Below, piece after piece: positions 8,269 through 17,891 of a stretch of 64,000 bases of DNA. A program made the position numbers and the translations under genes. Each line of letters begins with the position of its first letter. Within the stretch, counting starts at the first letter, position 1. Source of the DNA: Luteolibacter flavescens (GTDB taxonomy: Bacteria; Verrucomicrobiota; Verrucomicrobiia; Verrucomicrobiales; Akkermansiaceae); the NCBI RefSeq assembly GCF_025950085.1, contig NZ_JAPDDS010000013.1, forward strand, positions 1 through 64,000, read 5' to 3'. The notes under the pieces are model-generated. The model saw nothing but the letters and a program-made list of their open reading frames with translations. It did no database searches and had not been told where the DNA came from.

Positions 8269-9495
8269 ATGAACGAAACCACCGCCAAGGACGAGCCCGC
8301 GGTCATCCCCGCGACCAGCCAACCCACGGATACGGTCCTGGCGCTCATCTTCGCCATCAGCGCCTCCCACCTGCTGAATGACACCATCCAGGCCCTGCTG
8401 CCCTCGATCTACCCGATCCTGAAGGAGTCGTATCAGCTCAGCTTCGCCCAGCTCGGTCTGATCACCTTCACCTTCCAGCTCACCGCCTCCTTGCTCCAGC
8501 CGCTCGTGGGTCTGGTGACGGACCGCAAGCCCATGCCCTACGCGCTGCCGGTGGGCATGACCTTCACGCTGATCGGCCTCGTCTGTCTCGCTCACTCGAC
8601 CACCTTTCCGACGATCCTGATGTCGGCCGCGATGATCGGCACCGGCTCGGCGGTCTTCCACCCCGAAGCATCGCGCATCGCCTTCATGGCCGCAGGCAAG
8701 CGCCGTGGCCTGGCGCAATCGATCTTCCAGGTCGGCGGGAATGCGGGCAGCGCCATCGGCCCCTTGCTCGCGGCGCTGGTCATCGTGCCACACGGCCAAC
8801 GCTCCATCCTCGCCTTTTCCGCGATCGCGCTGCTGGGCGTGGTGATCCTCACCTTCATCGGCCGCTGGCAGAGCCGGAATTTCCACCGCATCAAGCGGAA
8901 GGCCAAGTCAGGCACGGCCCAGTCCGCCTTTCCCCGCAAGACGGTGGTCCTCGCCCTCACGGTGCTGGTGGCCCTCACCTTTTCGAAGTACGTCTATCTA
9001 TCCTCGCTGACCAGCTACTACACCTTCTACCTAATCGACCGCTTCCACATCTCGGTGCAGAGCTCGCAATACTATCTCTTCCTGCTGCTGGCGGCGGTGG
9101 CGGTGGGCACCATCGCCGGCGGTCCGATCGGTGACCGCATCGGGCGCAAGCGCGTGATCTGGGCCTCCATCCTCGGTGTCGCGCCCTTCTCCCTGATGCT
9201 GCCGCACGTGGGTCTGGGCATGACCGCCGCGCTGAGCGTGGTCATCGGCCTGGTGCTGGCCTCCGCCTTCTCCGCCATTCTCGTCTATGCGCAGGAACTG
9301 CTGCCCGGGAAGGTCGGCATGATCGCCGGACTCTTCTTCGGACTCGCATTCGGCATCGCAGGCATCGGCTCCGCGGTGCTCGGCAAGGTAGCCGACCACC
9401 AGGGCATCAACTTCGTCTTCCAGATCTGCGCCTACCTCCCGCTCATCGGCATCCTCACCGTCTTCCTGCCGGACGTGGAGGCCGACAAGGAATGA
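8269..9495 (+). CDS. MFS transporter, fosmidomycin-resistance (Fsr) type
   Basis: A 408-aa inner-membrane major facilitator with about 12 hydrophobic segments. It matches the Fsr-like family: the opening ALIFAISASHLLNDTIQALLP, the motif GLVTDRKPMPYALPVGM, and FHPEASRIAFMAAGKRRGLA, where FHPE is diagnostic of Fsr. The role is drug or metabolite efflux driven by the proton gradient; the substrate is inferred only by family. A reading frame open upstream into the AraC gene is discounted because MNETTAKDEP at 8269 gives a normal cytosolic N-terminus. The gene follows the AraC gene closely and is probably co-transcribed with it. Confidence 0.9.
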   Translation: MNETTAKDEPAVIPATSQPTDTVLALIFAISASHLLNDTIQALLPSIYPILKESYQLSFAQLGLITFTFQLTASLLQPLVGLVTDRKPMPYALPVGMTFTLIGLVCLAHSTTFPTILMSAAMIGTGSAVFHPEASRIAFMAAGKRRGLAQSIFQVGGNAGSAIGPLLAALVIVPHGQRSILAFSAIALLGVVILTFIGRWQSRNFHRIKRKAKSGTAQSAFPRKTVVLALTVLVALTFSKYVYLSSLTSYYTFYLIDRFHISVQSSQYYLFLLLAAVAVGTIAGGPIGDRIGRKRVIWASILGVAPFSLMLPHVGLGMTAALSVVIGLVLASAFSAILVYAQELLPGKVGMIAGLFFGLAFGIAGIGSAVLGKVADHQGINFVFQICAYLPLIGILTVFLPDVEADKE

Positions 9496-9550
9496 GGCAC
9501 CATTGAAAAATCGTCGCCCGGGATAACATATTCCGGCATGGTCATGTGAT

Positions 9551-9589
9551 ACACCGCAAGGATGTGAATTCCTTCCCTCCCTGCGGTGT
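9551..9589 (+). terminator. Hairpin downstream of the MFS gene
   Basis: A perfect 8-bp stem ACACCGCA/TGCGGTGT with a 23-nt loop starts 56 bp past the MFS stop. Only a short TT follows, so it is a weak terminator candidate and may instead act as a 3' stabilising hairpin. It sits in the 187-bp gap before the next gene. Confidence 0.35.
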
Positions 9590-9682
9590 TTCCATTGATG
9601 AGGGAAGGTCGGATTTCCGTTAGGAAATGATCCTCGACCGCGGTGTGTCGATCTTGTCATGTCTTTGGAGCCTCCCAAACCC

Positions 9683-12600
9683 ATGACTCGTCTCCTCCTC
9701 GGAATCCTCTCCAAGCTGTTCTTGATCTCGCTCTGCCTCGCCGGGGTTGCCTCCGGGCAGACGCCGTGGATCAAGTCGGTGAGGCACCAGCAGACCGCCT
9801 ATTTCCTCTTCGACGGGAAAATCGAGCGATATGATATCCAGAACAACTCCTGGCTGAGCGGCGTCGCCCTGCCAGCCACGGGCGCGAAGTCGATCGTGGT
9901 CTCCGATCGTGGCGTGTATGTCGCCATCGGCTCCGATATCCACCGCTTCGACCTGAATCTCGGCAACCGCTCGATCCTCACCACCACCGCACTGCCGCTC
10001 GCGGAGCTCCTGATGGACGGCGACATGCTCATGGCAGTGCAGACCGGCAGCGGAATCACCGTGAATTTCCGCCCGCTGGGAGGAGGGAGCCCGATTCAAT
10101 CGAATCTCGAGTCCACCACCTGGAACCTGCCAGCCGGATCCTCCGTCGCGACCGTGGCGAACAAGATCTTCGGCCGAAGCACCCGCGGCCCTGCGGATAT
10201 CATCCAGGTCACCTACAAGACCGCCGGGGGGCTCCTCACCGTTCTCGATAGCCCGTATGCGGGTGGCGCCTTGCCCTCCGCAAGCAAGACCTACGTGATG
10301 CCCGGAGAGACGCTGGTGGTGGACAATGCCGGCATCGTTTATGCCGCTTCCGACCTTAGCTATGCCGGGTCATTCGGCGGGGGCTTCACCGACATCGCCT
10401 TCCAGGAGGACAGCCGGCTCCCCGTGGTGCTGCGCGGGAATCGGCTCGGACTCTTCGACTCCAGCAACCGCGAGACCACCTCGGCGATCCTGTCGGCGGA
10501 AGCCGCCAGCGTCCATCTGACTCCGGATGCGGCCATCGCCTTCATCCCGGAAAACACGGCTCGCGGGGTGCGGGCGGAGCGGGTTGCATTCTCGGACTTC
10601 CAGCCACCCGCCTCTGCTGCCGCGTCAAATCCCGCGGGCCTGACCTACACGGCGGACCAGATCCTGATGGATCGGGACGGGATCGTGCTCGTTTATTCGG
10701 CCGCCAATAGGACGGTCTTCCGCTGGTCTCCGGACGAAGGCCGGTATCTTGACGGGATCGGCCTTTCAGATACCCCCTCGACGATCGCCTACAGTGCCGA
10801 GGAGCACTCACTCTACCTCGGCTACTCCACGGGTGCCATCACCCGGATTGCAGCGGCACCCGGCTCTGTAGCGCAGCCCTTCGCCAATCTGCCCACCGCG
10901 GTCCGCGGATTGGTCGCGACGGACCGCCATCTGCTCGCGGTGCACTACATGAGCTCCGAGCGCTTTCATCGCGTCTTCAACCGCGCGGGATCGCAGTTGG
11001 ATGCGAAGGCCCGCTCCACCGTCTCCAGCGTCTATGAATACAGCCCGGGCAGCCGCAAGGTCTTCTGGTTCCACGACAGCACCACCGGTGGCATCCTTCA
11101 CAGCTCCGTGATTACGGAGAGCGGCGTCCTAGGACCGGACGTGGAGACGCCCTACCTGAAGCCGAACATCAGCGACACGCCACCCATCCGCCCGAATGCC
11201 GTGGGCACGAGGGTGGCCATCGCCCGCGGCATCATCTTCGGTGGCAATCCGCTGGACGTGGCATACGAGATGGAGCGCACCTCCACGGACCTTGGCTGGG
11301 TCGGCGAAACCCTGTACGGCATCGAGCCGCACGGGACGGGCAACACCTCCTTCCACCGCTGGACGGCGGACTGGAATGTCGAGCGGTCCCGCGTTTTCTC
11401 AGGCACGCCGCTGCGAGTGCTGCCCGGTGAGGACCGATCGGTCGTCATCACCCAGCATGAGGGCAAGCCGCGGTTCTACACGGTATCCCCGGACTTCGCC
11501 GTGCTCTCCGATTCGCTCGGAGGACGTATGCCGCTCATCGCCGCCCAACCGGAAAGTACCCGCGCGCACTATGGCGACCCGGTCATGCTCAGCGTGCAGC
11601 CCGTGGGTTCCGGCCCCTTCACGTACCGCTGGACGAAGGACGACGTCGAGGTCCCCGGGGCGACTGCCGCGGATCTCTTCGTGGAAAACTGCGGGTCCGC
11701 TGACGCCGGGATCTATCAGGTGAGGGTGAGCAATGAAGTCGGCAGCGTGATCTCTGCCACCGCCCGTCTGGCTGTCGGCCCCATCCGCAATTCCCCCTTC
11801 ACTGCTGGCAACCTGCTCGTAAGTTCCCGCGACCGCCTTTACGAAGCCCGGACAAGCGGTCAGGTCGTCCGCTCGATCCAGGTGCCGAATCCCTTTGCCA
11901 GGGACTTCGCCCACCGGGTGGAGGACGCTGTTGTGGACCAGCTCGGCCGCGTCCATGTGATGTTCAAGGCCTTCTCCGGTGGATCGGAGCCGACGATGAT
12001 CGGCACCTACGATCCGGAGTTTGAATTCTGGAATTACACGCGGCTTTGGGAATCCTTCGCCCCGAATGCGAACGAGACGGATCTCTCGCTGGCGGGCGAC
12101 ACGCTGATCACGAACCGGATGGTCACCGTGAACACCCGCAACCGGCACGTCAGGAGGCTGCCGCCGATCTACAACAGCTTCAGCCGGCCAAACCTCAACG
12201 GCGGTCTGGACGGATACGTCTATGGTGTGGAGTTGGGTCGCGTCATCGTCCGCTACCACCCGGAGACATGGGCTCGCCTGCAGACCACCACGGGCGCTCA
12301 AGGCAGCTTCTTAACTGGGGCAACTGCCGCAGCGGATGGCATGGTGTATGGCGTCACCACAAATCGCCGGATCGGCATCTTCCCCCCGGGCTCAAGCGAT
12401 TCCGGCACCTACATGAGCCTGACGCCGCTGCAGGACTACACCTACTTCGATTTCAATCTCTCGACGTCTGGACTGATCGCCATGGGCACCGGAAATCCGG
12501 GGCTCGTCGTGCTCGCCAATCCGTCGCTCCGGACAGCCAGCACCGTCACCGTGGCCGGAGTGACAGGCGGCGTTTACGCCGGGTGGGTGGAGGCACCGGT

Positions 12601-14053
12601 CATCCCCGCGCCGGCATTTGCGGGCACTCCCCCGGCGACGACACTGGAAGATGCCCTCTTTGTCTTCGACCCGATGGTCATCCATCCCGACCCCGATGCG
12701 AACCTTACCCTCTCGCTTGAGGCTGCACCGCCGTGGTTGCGTCTGGACGAGACTGGAAAGCTGACCGGCACGCCGCTGGTCGATCACATCGGCACCTCGG
12801 CCGTGCGACTGACGGCGACGGACTCCTTCGGGATTTCCACGACGATTTCCTTCGATCTCGAAGTGCTGGAGGTGAATGACCAGCCACTCGCCATCGATCA
12901 TGAGACGACGGAGGAAGAGGACGCGCCTCCATTCGACATTCCTCTGGGGCCGCTCTTTTCCGACGAGGAAACTCCCGACGAGAGGCTGGTCTTCCAGATC
13001 GTCTCCAATAGCAATCCCGCTCTCGTCACGCCGACGCTTGGCACGGGAAGCATTCGGATCACTCCAGTGAAGGATGCCTACGGTTCCACGACGGTGCTCG
13101 TGCGCGCTACCGACGAAGGCGGGTTGACGGTGGAGTCAGAGATACACATCACGCTCACAGCCGTGAATGACCCGCCGGTTTTCACAAGCGCTGTGCCGGA
13201 CCTCATCGCGGAGCCTGCGGGGACGCCGCAGCAGCTCGCGCTCGCACCTTTCGTCTTCGATGCCGATCCCGAGGACTCGCTCGTCTGGTCGCTGGGCGAA
13301 GTCACCCGCAGCGACCTGTTTTCGAGCCTCGCCATCGACCCCACGACCGGGGTGCTCGATATCGCCTATGCACCTTATGTGAGCGGCCATTCCGACGTGA
13401 CCGTGATCGCCACGGACGGCAGCGATACGTCCGCGTCATTCACCTTCCGCATCACCCTGCCAGACCTGCCTCTGCCCGGGCTCTCGGTGGCCACGACCAT
13501 CGCGGTCAATCGCCAGACCGGCCTGCTGGAGCAGCAGGTGACCGTGACGAGCAATGCCGCGCGCGACATCGCGGGCTTCGACCTCTCCATCACGGGGCTG
13601 CCTGCGGGAGTGACCGTCCAGAATGCGACGAACGCGGTCGCCGGTGCGTGGGTGCTCCGTCACCGGACGGTCATGGCTCCGGGGGCATCGGTCACCTTCA
13701 CCATCGAGTACAAGGTGCCCACGCGAGGAACCGCCATCTCCCCTCAGATCTCCGTGACGCTGGTTACCGCGCCTCAGCCACCGACCATCGCGGCACAGCC
13801 GGGACTGGCCGTGAGCCGTTGCGAATTCCTCGCCGACGGCGGCATGCTCATCGAGTTCCACTCCGTGCCCGGGCAAAGCTACGAGGTCCAATACACGAAC
13901 GACGGCCAGACATGGCTCACCTCGCCGGTGGCCATCGAGGCCACCAGCAATCGTGTCCAATGGATCGACCGCGGGCCACCCCGGACCGCCTCGCCTCCGA
14001 AGACTCAATCCATGCGACTCTACCGCGTGCGGACGGTGGACCCGGAGCCTTGA
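9683..14053 (+). CDS. Large secreted propeller/Ig/cadherin-like surface protein
   Basis: A 1456-aa secreted protein. The signal peptide is MTRLLLGILSKLFLISLCLA followed by GVASGQ. Residues about 30-600 read as beta-propeller repeats without a catalytic signature. An Ig-like domain spans about 616-697 (FTYRWTKDDVEVPGATAADL, ADAGIYQVRVSNEVGS). More propeller-like sequence follows to about 960. Putative-Ig/cadherin-like repeats come next (PPWLRLDETGKLTGTPLVD; VNDPPVFTSAVPDL). The last 190 residues (NRQTGLLEQQVTVTSNAARD to the end) are closely similar to the C-terminus of the 2529-aa protein at 26905. An ATG eight codons upstream is possible. Function is unknown; surface display or binding is inferred from architecture. 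Its stop abuts that of the convergent gene. Confidence 0.88.
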   Translation: MTRLLLGILSKLFLISLCLAGVASGQTPWIKSVRHQQTAYFLFDGKIERYDIQNNSWLSGVALPATGAKSIVVSDRGVYVAIGSDIHRFDLNLGNRSILTTTALPLAELLMDGDMLMAVQTGSGITVNFRPLGGGSPIQSNLESTTWNLPAGSSVATVANKIFGRSTRGPADIIQVTYKTAGGLLTVLDSPYAGGALPSASKTYVMPGETLVVDNAGIVYAASDLSYAGSFGGGFTDIAFQEDSRLPVVLRGNRLGLFDSSNRETTSAILSAEAASVHLTPDAAIAFIPENTARGVRAERVAFSDFQPPASAAASNPAGLTYTADQILMDRDGIVLVYSAANRTVFRWSPDEGRYLDGIGLSDTPSTIAYSAEEHSLYLGYSTGAITRIAAAPGSVAQPFANLPTAVRGLVATDRHLLAVHYMSSERFHRVFNRAGSQLDAKARSTVSSVYEYSPGSRKVFWFHDSTTGGILHSSVITESGVLGPDVETPYLKPNISDTPPIRPNAVGTRVAIARGIIFGGNPLDVAYEMERTSTDLGWVGETLYGIEPHGTGNTSFHRWTADWNVERSRVFSGTPLRVLPGEDRSVVITQHEGKPRFYTVSPDFAVLSDSLGGRMPLIAAQPESTRAHYGDPVMLSVQPVGSGPFTYRWTKDDVEVPGATAADLFVENCGSADAGIYQVRVSNEVGSVISATARLAVGPIRNSPFTAGNLLVSSRDRLYEARTSGQVVRSIQVPNPFARDFAHRVEDAVVDQLGRVHVMFKAFSGGSEPTMIGTYDPEFEFWNYTRLWESFAPNANETDLSLAGDTLITNRMVTVNTRNRHVRRLPPIYNSFSRPNLNGGLDGYVYGVELGRVIVRYHPETWARLQTTTGAQGSFLTGATAAADGMVYGVTTNRRIGIFPPGSSDSGTYMSLTPLQDYTYFDFNLSTSGLIAMGTGNPGLVVLANPSLRTASTVTVAGVTGGVYAGWVEAPVIPAPAFAGTPPATTLEDALFVFDPMVIHPDPDANLTLSLEAAPPWLRLDETGKLTGTPLVDHIGTSAVRLTATDSFGISTTISFDLEVLEVNDQPLAIDHETTEEEDAPPFDIPLGPLFSDEETPDERLVFQIVSNSNPALVTPTLGTGSIRITPVKDAYGSTTVLVRATDEGGLTVESEIHITLTAVNDPPVFTSAVPDLIAEPAGTPQQLALAPFVFDADPEDSLVWSLGEVTRSDLFSSLAIDPTTGVLDIAYAPYVSGHSDVTVIATDGSDTSASFTFRITLPDLPLPGLSVATTIAVNRQTGLLEQQVTVTSNAARDIAGFDLSITGLPAGVTVQNATNAVAGAWVLRHRTVMAPGASVTFTIEYKVPTRGTAISPQISVTLVTAPQPPTIAAQPGLAVSRCEFLADGGMLIEFHSVPGQSYEVQYTNDGQTWLTSPVAIEATSNRVQWIDRGPPRTASPPKTQSMRLYRVRTVDPEP

Positions 14054-15700
14054 TCAAGGGGCGGGCTTCACGTTCTCGAGGAGGAACAGCGCGTCCTGGT
14101 AGTCGCCATTCGCCGCCTCCTCGAAGCCGACGATGAAGGCGTCTTTCAACTCGCGACCGGCGAAAAGACGCGCCGGATAGACCCGGGCCGTGCGGGCGAT
14201 CTTCGCCTCGCTCGGCAGCCCGGGATCGGTGAAGGAGACGAACTGGTGGGCATTCAGGTAGAAGGCGAAGCCTTCCTCCGGGGTGTCGATCTCGACCGAA
14301 GACGCCTCGCCCTCCAGCGGTGGCAGCAGCGATTGATGGGAGTCCGCGACCTCGGCCGAGGTCGCGAGCTTGCCGGACTCGACGAGCGTGGTGGTGCCCT
14401 TTGCCACGATCCCGAAGGGCGTCGCGCCCGGAGGAGAAAAGCGTGCGAGCGGCGTGATGCGGACCTTCCCCTCACCTGCCTTCACGAAGTAGCGCACGTC
14501 CTTGCTGTCGCCGATCACGTCGACCTTCGTGTCGAGTTCCAGCTTCGTGCCTCCGGCATTCAGCGGGATGCCGAGCGCGTTCACGATGTCCTGGAGCGGC
14601 GGCTCGTTCTTCCCCTCGAATGCCGCAAGGCCGATGCCCTGCAGCAGCACGAAGGTCCCCTGCTCCGGCGAACCGACGCGCAGCCCGGCGGAATACCGCG
14701 CGGCCCCGCGCACCGGCTTGAAGTGAACCGTCACCTCCATCGACTCACCGGCACCGATGGTCGCCGCGGGTGCCGTGGCGCTGAAGGCGGCGGCATCCAC
14801 GCCCTCGATGGACAGCGCGGCAGGCACCGGGCGATTGAGCGGATTCTTTACCGTGATCGTGGCGCTGCGGGCAGGCTTGTCCTTCACCGCGCTGAGGGCG
14901 AGGTGCGGCTTGCTGGAGCGCAGCGGCTCATCGAGCTCGCGGATCTGGACATTGCGATACTGGAGCTCCGCCCCCTCGAGCTGCAGGCAGATCTTCCCGG
15001 AGGAAAGCGGCGCACCGTCCGGCATGCGGAAGTCACCGAGACGCGCTCGGACATGGCCATTCAGCCGATGCTCGGCGGACTCGTTTGCATGGACGATCAC
15101 CTCGACTTGGTTCCAGCCGCGGAGGTGATCATACTCCGGGAAGCGCCCGAGGTAGAGGAAGCCCTGGCGGCTGACGATCGGGACGCCGCCATTCTCCGGC
15201 AGCAGGCCGGCATCGCCTTGTCCTTCCGGGGCGCTGTCAGGCTGCGGGTGCTTCCACGAGGTGGCGTGGCGCTGGAGCAGCACGATGTCCGCGGTATCGC
15301 CCTCCTGGATCTGGTACTCCAGCGAATCCGGCCAGATTTTCTCCGCGGAGTGGACGTGATACAGCAGCCCGGCATCGCGGATGGCGTCCTTCCGCGGGGC
15401 GAATTTCTTGTCGAGCCAGCGATACTCCAGCGTGAGGTGGAAGCGGGAAAACGTATCCTCATGGGTGATCACGCCGAAGGGCACGGTCTCCGACGGATCG
15501 GTGTCCGGATACATGTGGATGGCCCCGTCGCGGACCTGCACCATCTTCTCCGGATCTTCGCCGGGCTTGTGCTTGTCCAGCGTGACCGTCCAGCCGGAGA
15601 GATCCTTGCCATTGAAGAGGGACTTCCAGTCACCTTCGGCATTGGCAGTGCAGGCTAGGATGAAGAATGCGGCGCAGGGGAAGAAGAAGCGGGTTTCCAT
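14054..15700 (-). CDS. DUF1080 protein with C-terminal immunoglobulin-like extension
   Basis: A 548-aa exported protein. The signal peptide is METRFFFPCAAFFILACTANA. Residues about 22-240 are a DUF1080 domain (WKSLFNGKDLSGWTVTLD, DAGLLYHV, LRGWNQVEVIVH, LQYRNVQIREL). Residues about 250-340 resemble an abnormal-spindle/HYDIN-type Ig-like domain (SATITVKNPLNRPVPAALSI, VTVHFKP). The remaining 200 residues, ending in LENVKPAP, are not recognised. It belongs to the same broad family as the 254-aa protein at 6391 but is twice as long. The first in-frame codon upstream is TTG; ATG at 15700 gives the better signal peptide. A role in carbohydrate turnover is inferred from the family. Confidence 0.85.
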   Translation of the reverse strand: METRFFFPCAAFFILACTANAEGDWKSLFNGKDLSGWTVTLDKHKPGEDPEKMVQVRDGAIHMYPDTDPSETVPFGVITHEDTFSRFHLTLEYRWLDKKFAPRKDAIRDAGLLYHVHSAEKIWPDSLEYQIQEGDTADIVLLQRHATSWKHPQPDSAPEGQGDAGLLPENGGVPIVSRQGFLYLGRFPEYDHLRGWNQVEVIVHANESAEHRLNGHVRARLGDFRMPDGAPLSSGKICLQLEGAELQYRNVQIRELDEPLRSSKPHLALSAVKDKPARSATITVKNPLNRPVPAALSIEGVDAAAFSATAPAATIGAGESMEVTVHFKPVRGAARYSAGLRVGSPEQGTFVLLQGIGLAAFEGKNEPPLQDIVNALGIPLNAGGTKLELDTKVDVIGDSKDVRYFVKAGEGKVRITPLARFSPPGATPFGIVAKGTTTLVESGKLATSAEVADSHQSLLPPLEGEASSVEIDTPEEGFAFYLNAHQFVSFTDPGLPSEAKIARTARVYPARLFAGRELKDAFIVGFEEAANGDYQDALFLLENVKPAP

Positions 15701-15826
15701 GGGAGTAGGCAAAGCAGCAGCTCCTACGGAAGATCAAGACCATAGTTGTCAGACAGATTGTCATGATCGGCGCACGGGAACGCCTGACGATACAAAGCAA
15801 CCGCGACCCTTCGATTGCGGGCAATG

Positions 15827-15880
15827 ACCTTCCGCCCCCCAGGATGGCAGAGCAACAATGTGCCACGGGGGACGGAAGGT
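15827..15880 (-). terminator. Long GC-rich hairpin between minus-strand genes
   Basis: Arms 15827-15840 (ACCTTCCG then C-rich) and 15867-15880 (G-rich then CGGAAGGT) pair over 13 of 14 positions; the loop holds a nested TGGCA/TGCCA. It lies 13 bp past the stop of the small gene at 15894 and 127 bp before the ATG of the DUF1080 gene at 15700, on the same strand. No T-run follows, so it is either a Rho-assisted terminator or a leader structure of the downstream gene. Confidence 0.45.
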
Positions 15881-15893
15881 TCCCTATGCTTTC

Positions 15894-16115
15894 CTAGAAA
15901 AGGGAAAATTCCCGCTCAACGGCAGCGGTCAGCTCCGTCGCCGATGCCGAAGGGCCAGCCCACGCCGCAGCCCGGCCGAGGACGACCCTGACGTCATCCG
16001 TGGTGACATCGGGATGATTCCCGACGTACTGCTCGATGAAGGCGCCGCGCTGCGCCTCGTCGGAGAGATTCACCGGATCGTCCGCCACAGGATTTTGCTC
16101 GGTCAGGCTTTTCAT
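15894..16115 (-). CDS. Small acidic hypothetical protein
   Basis: A 73-aa reading frame (MKSLTEQNPVADDPVNLSDE to REFSLF), acidic and with no membrane segment. Codon choice is GC-rich in the third position, like its neighbours. It follows the secreted gene at 16134-17126 by 18 bp on the same strand, so the two are probably co-transcribed. I do not recognise a family. The segment FIEQYVGNHPDVTTDDVRVV reads as a small helical fold. Confidence rests on codon pattern and position only. Confidence 0.55.
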   Translation of the reverse strand: MKSLTEQNPVADDPVNLSDEAQRGAFIEQYVGNHPDVTTDDVRVVLGRAAAWAGPSASATELTAAVEREFSLF

Positions 16116-16133
16116 GACGAAGGGATGAATCCA

Positions 16134-17126
16134 TCAAGGTTCGCTGCCCTCGATTTCCTCGATGCGGTAGAAGTGCTTCTCCTCCCCCGGCACCAGAGGG
16201 ATCACGACGTCACCTGCTCCGCCCGTATCCGTGGTCACCGTGCCGTGATCGATGGGGAAAGATTGGAGGTCGGTGGAGCCCCGGACGTTGTAGGTCGTCG
16301 ATGCCTCTCCATTGAAGGAGATGTGATAGCTCCCATCGACGCTCCCGGCTGCCGTGATGACCGGCGGCGTTCCGTTGCCGGTGCCGGTTCCCGGTGCGGT
16401 CGCGATCACAAGATTGTCCACCAGATGTCCGGCGGCATCGGCGGCCAGCTCCATGCGCAGCGCACCGAGGTTGCCATCCCACTGGAAGGTGTCATTCACG
16501 ACCTCCTGGCCATCGACCGATGCGATCACGTTGACATTCGTGCCGTCCGCGAAGGAGTCGAAGAGGTACTTGATCAAGACCTTCCGGGTGTTCGCACCTT
16601 CCGAAGTGGTGAAGGTGTTTCCTGAGAAGCCGAGGTTCGCCCGGTTGTCGAAGCGCTCATTCTGGCCGTTCATCCTGAGCAGCAGCGCGTGGTCATTTGC
16701 TGCATCGATGACGAATGCATCGTTGTCGGCCGTTCCCACGGCGAATCCGACCCAGCTCGGGGAGGTATTGTCGGCAAACGACCAGTCGAAAGACACCGTG
16801 AATCCGCCCGCCGCCAGAATGTCCGCACCCGTCGTACTGCCAGCCCAGTCGTAGCGCGGGCTCCCGCCGAAACGAACGCCACCGGTTGCGAACTGGTTGG
16901 CGCGAAGATCAAGGGCTCCTCCCGTGATTGCCTGCTGGACGGTGAAGGCTTGGAGCGAGGTCTCTGCCGAGGCAGTCCCCCCAAGGCGACCCGACGTTGG
17001 AGCACCGTCGAAATTCTCGGTGTCGTCCACATTGAAGTTATCGGAGAAAAGCTCGATCCCTCGGGCTTCGAAACACCCGGCCAGAAGCGCCGCGGACAAG
17101 ACTGCCTTCGTGTGCAATGACTTCAT
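16134..17126 (-). CDS. Secreted beta-sandwich (concanavalin-like) protein
   Basis: A 330-aa exported protein. The signal peptide is MKSLHTKAVLSAALLAGCFEARG. Residues about 25-245 have the character of a LamG/concanavalin-like jelly roll seen in many Verrucomicrobiota secreted proteins (ELFSDNFNVDD, FTVSFDWSFADNTSPSWVGF, LIKYLFDSF). The C-terminal 75 residues hold TTYNVRGSTDLQSFPIDHGT and end in EKHFYRIEEIEGSEP, a variant of the module shared by other secreted proteins here. No C-terminal hydrophobic anchor is seen. ATG at 17126 is preferred over an upstream in-frame start because it gives the signal peptide. Function is unknown. Confidence 0.8.
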   Translation of the reverse strand: MKSLHTKAVLSAALLAGCFEARGIELFSDNFNVDDTENFDGAPTSGRLGGTASAETSLQAFTVQQAITGGALDLRANQFATGGVRFGGSPRYDWAGSTTGADILAAGGFTVSFDWSFADNTSPSWVGFAVGTADNDAFVIDAANDHALLLRMNGQNERFDNRANLGFSGNTFTTSEGANTRKVLIKYLFDSFADGTNVNVIASVDGQEVVNDTFQWDGNLGALRMELAADAAGHLVDNLVIATAPGTGTGNGTPPVITAAGSVDGSYHISFNGEASTTYNVRGSTDLQSFPIDHGTVTTDTGGAGDVVIPLVPGEEKHFYRIEEIEGSEP

Positions 17127-17271
17127 ATTTTTGGGGTAACATTTGTCACCGGTTCCCCATCGAGGGGACGTGACGATGAACCCGTCCATTATTCATCGGG
17201 ATCGCCGGAGAGGAATGTCCGCGACGCTCGGATTGATGCCTGTTTTCCAACGCCCCACAGGAACAGGTAAC

Positions 17272-17300
17272 TCCCTTGGAATGGCATTCATTCCAAGGGA
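17272..17300 (-). terminator. Perfect 11-bp hairpin after the VOC gene
   Basis: TCCCTTGGAAT (17272-17282) pairs perfectly with ATTCCAAGGGA (17290-17300) around a 7-nt loop. It lies 57 bp past the stop of the minus-strand VOC gene and about 145 bp upstream of the next minus-strand start. No T-run follows. It is likely a transcript-end or insulating hairpin. Confidence 0.5.
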
Positions 17301-17357
17301 GATGATCATCGGAGGCTCCGACTCTCGGGGCTATCCATCCAGGGGATGGCTTCAGGT

Positions 17358-17729
17358 TCAGACCATGCTGTGCAGCCCGACGACATTGCCCTCGGGATCG
17401 CGGAAGATGCCGATGAAGCCGTGCGGCGCGATGTCCATGCGGCCGCGGATGACCGTGCCGCCGGCCTCCGGGATGCGGGCGAGCACGCCATCCAGATCCC
17501 CCTCGACATTCAGATACACGAGGGTGCCGCCGGCACCGGGCTGGTGGCCCTCCATCTGCGTCAGCGCGCCGCAGACGCCCTTGTCATGATCGCCGGGGAA
17601 GATCGCCATGCGGCAGCTCTCCATCGTGCCCGGCTGCAGCTTCGCATTGAGGATGGTATTGTAGAAATCGGTGGCGTTGGCGAGGTCATTGGTGAAGATC
17701 TCGAACCAGTTCAGGGCATTCGTTTTCAT
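17358..17729 (-). CDS. VOC-family (glyoxalase/bleomycin-resistance fold) protein
   Basis: A 123-aa cytosolic protein with the vicinal oxygen chelate fold. It opens LNWFEIFTNDLANATDFYNT, the classic first beta-alpha unit. The second half, GTLVYLNVEGDLDGVLARIP then GFIGIFRDPEGNVVGLHS, carries the typical FRDPEGNxxGL end with a metal-site Glu position retained as EG. Members of this subgroup are often annotated only as VOC proteins; substrate unknown. ATG at 17729 (MKTNALNWFEIF) fits the family start; an upstream extension would be Cys/Arg-rich and is rejected. Confidence 0.88.
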   Translation of the reverse strand: MKTNALNWFEIFTNDLANATDFYNTILNAKLQPGTMESCRMAIFPGDHDKGVCGALTQMEGHQPGAGGTLVYLNVEGDLDGVLARIPEAGGTVIRGRMDIAPHGFIGIFRDPEGNVVGLHSMV

Positions 17730-17891
17730 GGTGTTTGGTAGCGTTGTTGGTCTTGGAATTCCGCCCGCATCGGGGCGACACACGCACTTCACCACCGCCC
17801 GCTGACAACCCTATGTCAGGAGCGTTTTCAAAACTCCGCGGGAGCCCAGCCGGGCCTTGCCCGCCGGCCTCCGCAGCCTTACATCCCCGGC

